A stretch of DNA of 7,892 nucleotides from Thermococci archaeon (GTDB taxonomy: Archaea; Methanobacteriota_B; Thermococci; Thermococcales; Thermococcaceae). Every line of letters begins with the position of its first letter. Position 1 is the first letter of the stretch. The stretch spans positions 1-7,892 of the forward strand of contig QMUB01000045.1 in NCBI GenBank assembly GCA_003663695.1. Reading direction: 5' to 3'. Shown piece after piece: positions 5,353 to 7,892 of the stretch. The notes below the pieces were generated by a model. The model had not been told where the DNA came from, made no database searches, and saw nothing but the letters and a program-made list of their open reading frames with translations. The position numbers and the translations under genes were made by a program.

Positions 5353-6051
5353 TCAATCAAGGGTGTGCATCTGTGGCAGCATTGAGACCTTTATTGGGGC
5401 GCCAAATGCCCTGTCTCCAGCGTCTCCAAGCCCCGGAAGTATGTAACCCTTCTTGTTCAGCTCCCTATCGATCTTAGTGACGAATATTTCGACTTCAGGA
5501 TGTTCCTTCTTTATTCTTTCTATGCCCTCAGGAGCAGCTAGAACTCCCAAAACTATAGTCCTCTTGGGTGTTCCGTATTTTTTGACCTCCTCAAGCACTT
5601 TCACGAGAGTTGAACCTGTTGCAATCATTGGATCCGCGACTATTAACGTATCTTCAGGTGTTATCTGCGGAACCTTCACATACTTCATTTCAATCTCAAA
5701 TTTTGGTGCCTTTCCCCTCGATGCCGAGATAATGCCCACCCTTGCACTCTCAAAGACCTTTATCAATCCTTCCATAAGGGGAATTGCAGCTCTGAGAACG
5801 GTTATTATTACCACATTCCTTCTATCCTTTGCAACAACTCCTTCCGTCTCTTCTAGTGGTGTCTCAACTTTTATCTTCTCAAATTCCATTGTCTTTGTGA
5901 GTTCGTACCCCATGTACCTTCCAAGCTTTACAAGTCCTTTTCTAAAGGATATACTGTCCGTTTCTTTATCTCTGAGCTCTGTGAGTACCTCCATTATGAA
6001 GGGCGAATCCTCAAAGGAGTAAACTCCATTCCATCTCTCATCCTTCATCAT
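5353..6051 (-). CDS. upp: Uracil phosphoribosyltransferase
   Basis: This enzyme joins uracil and PRPP to make UMP and pyrophosphate, the pyrimidine salvage step in the cytoplasm. The PRPP loop [10 protein letters not shown] (residues 139-148) and the uracil-binding C-terminal block [15 protein letters not shown] (203-217) are intact. ASRGKAP at about 110-116 also fits the family. At 232 residues it is slightly longer than bacterial Upp (about 208), as is usual in archaea. Possible starts are GTG 6060, ATG 6057, ATG 6051 and ATG 6048. GAGGTG at 6058-6063 is the ribosome site, so GTG 6060 lies within it. ATG 6051, six bases downstream, has the best spacing. It is the second gene of the uraA-upp operon and shares its TGATG junction, so uptake and phosphoribosylation are co-expressed. 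Confidence 0.95.
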   Translation of the reverse strand: MMKDERWNGVYSFEDSPFIMEVLTELRDKETDSISFRKGLVKLGRYMGYELTKTMEFEKIKVETPLEETEGVVAKDRRNVVIITVLRAAIPLMEGLIKVFESARVGIISASRGKAPKFEIEMKYVKVPQITPEDTLIVADPMIATGSTLVKVLEEVKKYGTPKRTIVLGVLAAPEGIERIKKEHPEVEIFVTKIDRELNKKGYILPGLGDAGDRAFGAPIKVSMLPQMHTLD

Positions 6052-6056
6052 ATCCA

Positions 6057-7340
6057 TCACCTCAAGATTTGGTCTAATATCACAGCGGTCAGAGCTCCAA
6101 CAGCCATACCCGATTCCAGTATGCTCCCTATGATTTTAGGGAAGTGAACCAGAAATTCGGGTGGCAATTGAGGAGCTCCCAGCCCCAGTATTAGGGCACT
6201 CGCTATTATCAATGTGTTTCTGTCATTCAGCTCAACCTTGTCCTTTATTAGCCTTAAGCCCGTTACACTTATCATTCCATAGAGGGCTGTCGTTAATCCG
6301 CCGAGCACGGGAGCGGGTATTGAAGCTAAAATTCCCGAAAATTTTGGGATCAGAGACATTAGAATAAGGATTACCCCTCCGATCTGCACAACCTGCCTGC
6401 TAGCCACTTTTGTGAGTGCAACGAGTCCTATGTTTTCCGAATAGCTCGTGGTTCCGCATGCTCCTAAAGCCCCAGCCACCATGCATGAAATGCCTTCACT
6501 CATTATACCCCTGTTTATGTTCGTGTTCTCTATGGGTGCTTCTGCTATTGCTGATATCGCATGATAATCCCCAACGCTCTCTATTATGCTTACCATAAAG
6601 GCGAAGAGGAGCGTTATTACCGCAGTTGCTTCAAAGGTTGGGGTTCCCCATGGAAGGGGTTTTGGAATGCTGAAGAGCGGGAGCTCCTTTATGAGACTTA
6701 AATCTGCCATTCCGAGTGCCAGGCTGACAATATACCCTACAAATGCTCCTATAACAACGGGCATTGCTCTTAAGCTCCCCCTACCCCTAAGAGCTATGTA
6801 TATTGTGGTTGCAAAGGTTATCAGGGCTATCAGCGTTGCTTTTGGAATGCTCGCCCCGCTCGGGTCGGCATAGAAGTTGAAGGTGTACTTTACTGCAACA
6901 TTGGCCAGGCTGAATCCTATGAGCATTATGGTGACTCCCGTAACCACGGGAGAAAAGAGCTTCTTAACTTTCCCAATTATCCTAAATCCACCAACTAACG
7001 CCTCCAATAGCCCCCCAACTATGAGGGCGCCTTCGACTGCTGCCAACCCAAGCTTTCCCCCTATACTTATTAAACCGGGTATGAAGGCGAAGCTCGAGCC
7101 CTGCACTATTGGGTAGCGTGAACCCACAGTGGTCTGAAGGAGCGTTGCGATGCCCATGGCTAAAAGCACCACCTGTATTAAAAGTGCTATTTCATGCATC
7201 TGGAGTCCTATTGCGGTTCCTACGACGAGAGGCACGGTTACAGTTGCTCCAAACATTGCGAGGACGTGCTGAAGTCCCAAGAGAACAGCCTTCTTAATTT
7301 CAACCTTTTCTTCAATTCCAACTCTCATTCCATTGCTCAT
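6057..7340 (-). CDS. uraA: Uracil permease of the NCS2 (nucleobase:cation symporter-2) family
   Basis: This polytopic membrane protein imports uracil, probably with protons. The 427-residue length and roughly 14 hydrophobic segments fit the family. The QH motif of the first helix is present (Q24-H25 in [17 protein letters not shown]). The substrate-binding acidic helix is [12 protein letters not shown] (E254). The signature [19 protein letters not shown] carries E302 and N303, matching the ENIG motif of UraA rather than the purine-type sequences. It is followed directly by upp, which supports uracil as substrate; xanthine or other nucleobases are less likely. Start ATG 7340 follows a TATA element by about 35 bases; ATG 7328 is an alternative. 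The ribosome site is weak (GAGCGGG). Confidence 0.93.
   Translation of the reverse strand: MSNGMRVGIEEKVEIKKAVLLGLQHVLAMFGATVTVPLVVGTAIGLQMHEIALLIQVVLLAMGIATLLQTTVGSRYPIVQGSSFAFIPGLISIGGKLGLAAVEGALIVGGLLEALVGGFRIIGKVKKLFSPVVTGVTIMLIGFSLANVAVKYTFNFYADPSGASIPKATLIALITFATTIYIALRGRGSLRAMPVVIGAFVGYIVSLALGMADLSLIKELPLFSIPKPLPWGTPTFEATAVITLLFAFMVSIIESVGDYHAISAIAEAPIENTNINRGIMSEGISCMVAGALGACGTTSYSENIGLVALTKVASRQVVQIGGVILILMSLIPKFSGILASIPAPVLGGLTTALYGMISVTGLRLIKDKVELNDRNTLIIASALILGLGAPQLPPEFLVHFPKIIGSILESGMAVGALTAVILDQILR
6058..6063 (-). promoter_or_regulatory. Ribosome binding site of upp within the last codons of uraA
   Basis: GAGGTG on the minus strand is formed by the final Leu-Arg codons and stop of uraA. 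It lies six bases before ATG 6051. Ribosomes ending uraA translation would reach the upp start directly. Confidence 0.65.
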
Positions 7341-7370
7341 TAAAGCCCGCTCAAGCTGTGTGGACTTTGG

Positions 7371-7378
7371 TTTAAAAA
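7371..7378 (-). promoter_or_regulatory. TATA box of the uraA-upp operon
   Basis: TTTTTAAA on the minus strand, centre about 7375, predicts transcription from near 7349, giving a leader of about nine bases before ATG 7340. It lies in the 72-base gap after the cupin gene, so the operon has its own promoter. Confidence 0.5.
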
Positions 7379-7401
7379 GTTTATGGAAAAGGCGGGAACT
7401 A

Positions 7402-7413
7402 ACATAAAAATGT
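7402..7413 (-). terminator. Small palindrome with T5 run after the cupin gene
   Basis: ACAT and ATGT flank an A-rich centre, giving a T5 run on the minus strand right at the cupin stop codon. This is a plausible weak terminator separating the cupin message from the uraA promoter. Confidence 0.35.
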
Positions 7414-7787
7414 CAATCAACCCACTCACTTTCGGGAATAGCTTCCTTTTTCGCAGGTATTATGCAGAGGAACTCAAAGGTCTCGGAGTCTTCGTTTATG
7501 TATCCATGGGGTTCGTTCGGCGGGACGTAGAAGAAGCTTCCCGGAACTGCTTTTATGAGATTCTTTCCATCCGTTGTGAGGTATCCCTCCCCTTTGATGA
7601 CAAAGATTTCATGCTCCCAGTCATGCTGGTGGATTGGTATTGTGCCACCCTTCTTAATTACGAAATAGCGCATTGCAAAGTTCTTTGCACCGACTTTGGG
7701 GCTCACGAGCCATCTAATCGTCGTGTTCTTCACTCCCTCGAGTGTGACCTCTTTTTCCTCAACATCCATATAATGGTTTGCGTACAT
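7413..7787 (-). CDS. Small single-domain cupin, TM1459-like metal-binding protein
   Basis: The 124-residue product is a single cupin beta-barrel. Motif 1 is HQHDWEHEIFVIKGEG with His53, His55 and His59, and motif 2 is PGSFFYVPPNEPHGYIN with His94. These four His residues match the metal ligands of the Thermotoga maritima manganese cupin TM1459. The blocks NFAMRYFVIKKGG, WEHEIFV.KG, PNEPHG and FEFLCIIP also correspond to it. The metal site is therefore probably intact, but the natural reaction is not known even for the model protein. Start ATG 7787 follows GGTGAT at a good distance. The gene stands alone on its own promoter, upstream of uraA and divergent from a gene starting at the right edge. 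No functional link to uracil uptake is evident. Confidence 0.9.
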   Translation of the reverse strand: MYANHYMDVEEKEVTLEGVKNTTIRWLVSPKVGAKNFAMRYFVIKKGGTIPIHQHDWEHEIFVIKGEGYLTTDGKNLIKAVPGSFFYVPPNEPHGYINEDSETFEFLCIIPAKKEAIPESEWVD

Positions 7788-7790
7788 TTT

Positions 7791-7796
7791 ATCACC
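7791..7796 (-). promoter_or_regulatory. Ribosome binding site of the cupin gene
   Basis: GGTGAT on the minus strand lies three to four bases before ATG 7787, supporting that start. Confidence 0.55.
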
Positions 7797-7810
7797 GTAG
7801 AAACTTGGGG

Positions 7811-7826
7811 TGAAAAATTTTTAAAC
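7811..7826 (-). promoter_or_regulatory. TATA box of the cupin gene with overlapping Lrp-type (FL11-like) half-palindrome
   Basis: GTTTAAAAATT (minus strand, 7816-7826) is TATA-like and would start the message near 7796. Read on the plus strand, 7811-7823 is TGAAAAATTTTTA. It matches the FL11 consensus TGAAANNNTTTCA known from Pyrococcus at all but one defined position. A regulator bound here would block TATA access. The region is AT-rich, so chance is a real alternative. Confidence 0.4.
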
Positions 7827-7876
7827 TTATGGTTTTTAGCCCAAAAGTTCTTTAAGGAGGGCTTCGATTATTTTTC

Positions 7877-7892
7877 AGGTGAACCCAATGAA
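7877..7892 (+). CDS. Start of a divergent gene, cut off by the window edge
   Basis: AGGTGA at 7877-7882 lies five bases before ATG 7888, a typical Thermococcales start arrangement, and only the ATG plus two bases are visible. The upstream T/A-rich stretches (7818-7825 and around 7851) could serve as its promoter. Nothing can be said of the product. Confidence 0.4.

Noticed and set aside
5453..6022. Plus-strand open frame of 189 codons opposite upp
   Set aside because: Its Ser/Thr/Phe-rich product is the complement of the clearly conserved upp gene and contains no recognisable motif.
6877..7116. Plus-strand open frames within uraA
   Set aside because: They are antisense frames of a conserved membrane protein gene; none has a ribosome site or recognisable domain.
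1..7892. CRISPR array, tRNA, rRNA, prophage or defence system
   Set aside because: No regular repeat-spacer pattern, cloverleaf, rRNA segment, integrase, nuclease or toxin-antitoxin motif was seen on either strand.

Overview
The window looks like chromosomal DNA of a hyperthermophilic euryarchaeon of the order Thermococcales (Thermococcus/Pyrococcus type). The reasons are the Lys/Glu/Ile-rich proteins with frequent AGG/AGA and ATA codons, the short GGTG/GAGG ribosome sites, the AT-rich TATA boxes about 25 bases before the starts, and the near lack of spacer DNA. The genus assignment is inference; the archaeal character can be read from the sequence.

Left part (+ strand, 1-2349). The window opens inside a damaged or incomplete gene whose C-terminal part (66-749) encodes the end of an exported-type protein: an alpha/beta domain end, a Pro/Lys linker and a helical tail. 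It is followed by a tightly coupled pair, an ATPase (EcfA type, 803-1597) and a transmembrane coupling protein (EcfT type, 1594-2349) of an energy-coupling-factor vitamin/metal importer. No substrate-binding S component is present.

Middle (2350-3640). A 44-base convergent gap is mostly filled by a GC-rich hairpin resembling the right end of a Thermococcales IS200/IS605 (TnpB) element. Then come two minus-strand genes: a 215-residue protein that reads as a RecA/RadB-fold paralogue without its ATPase motifs, and a small three-helix membrane protein of unknown function.

Right part (3600-7892). A lipoprotein closely resembling the thiamine-binding protein ThiB/TbpA stands alone, without ThiP or ThiQ. 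Its stop codon overlaps that of a convergent Lrp/AsnC regulator by 4 bases. Upstream of the regulator on the same (minus) strand is a uracil-salvage operon: an NCS2 uracil permease (uraA), then uracil phosphoribosyltransferase (upp), coupled by a TGATG junction. Uracil taken up by UraA would be converted to UMP by Upp. A small 4-His cupin (TM1459-like) ends the minus-strand series, and a divergent plus-strand gene begins in the last five bases.

The theme is nutrient uptake and salvage: ECF transport, thiamine and uracil. No CRISPR array, rRNA, tRNA or intact mobile element was seen. No clearly new multi-gene system is evident. The most unusual items are the ATPase-motif-less RecA-like protein, the solitary transposon-end hairpin, the two transporters lacking partners, and the broken gene at the left edge.
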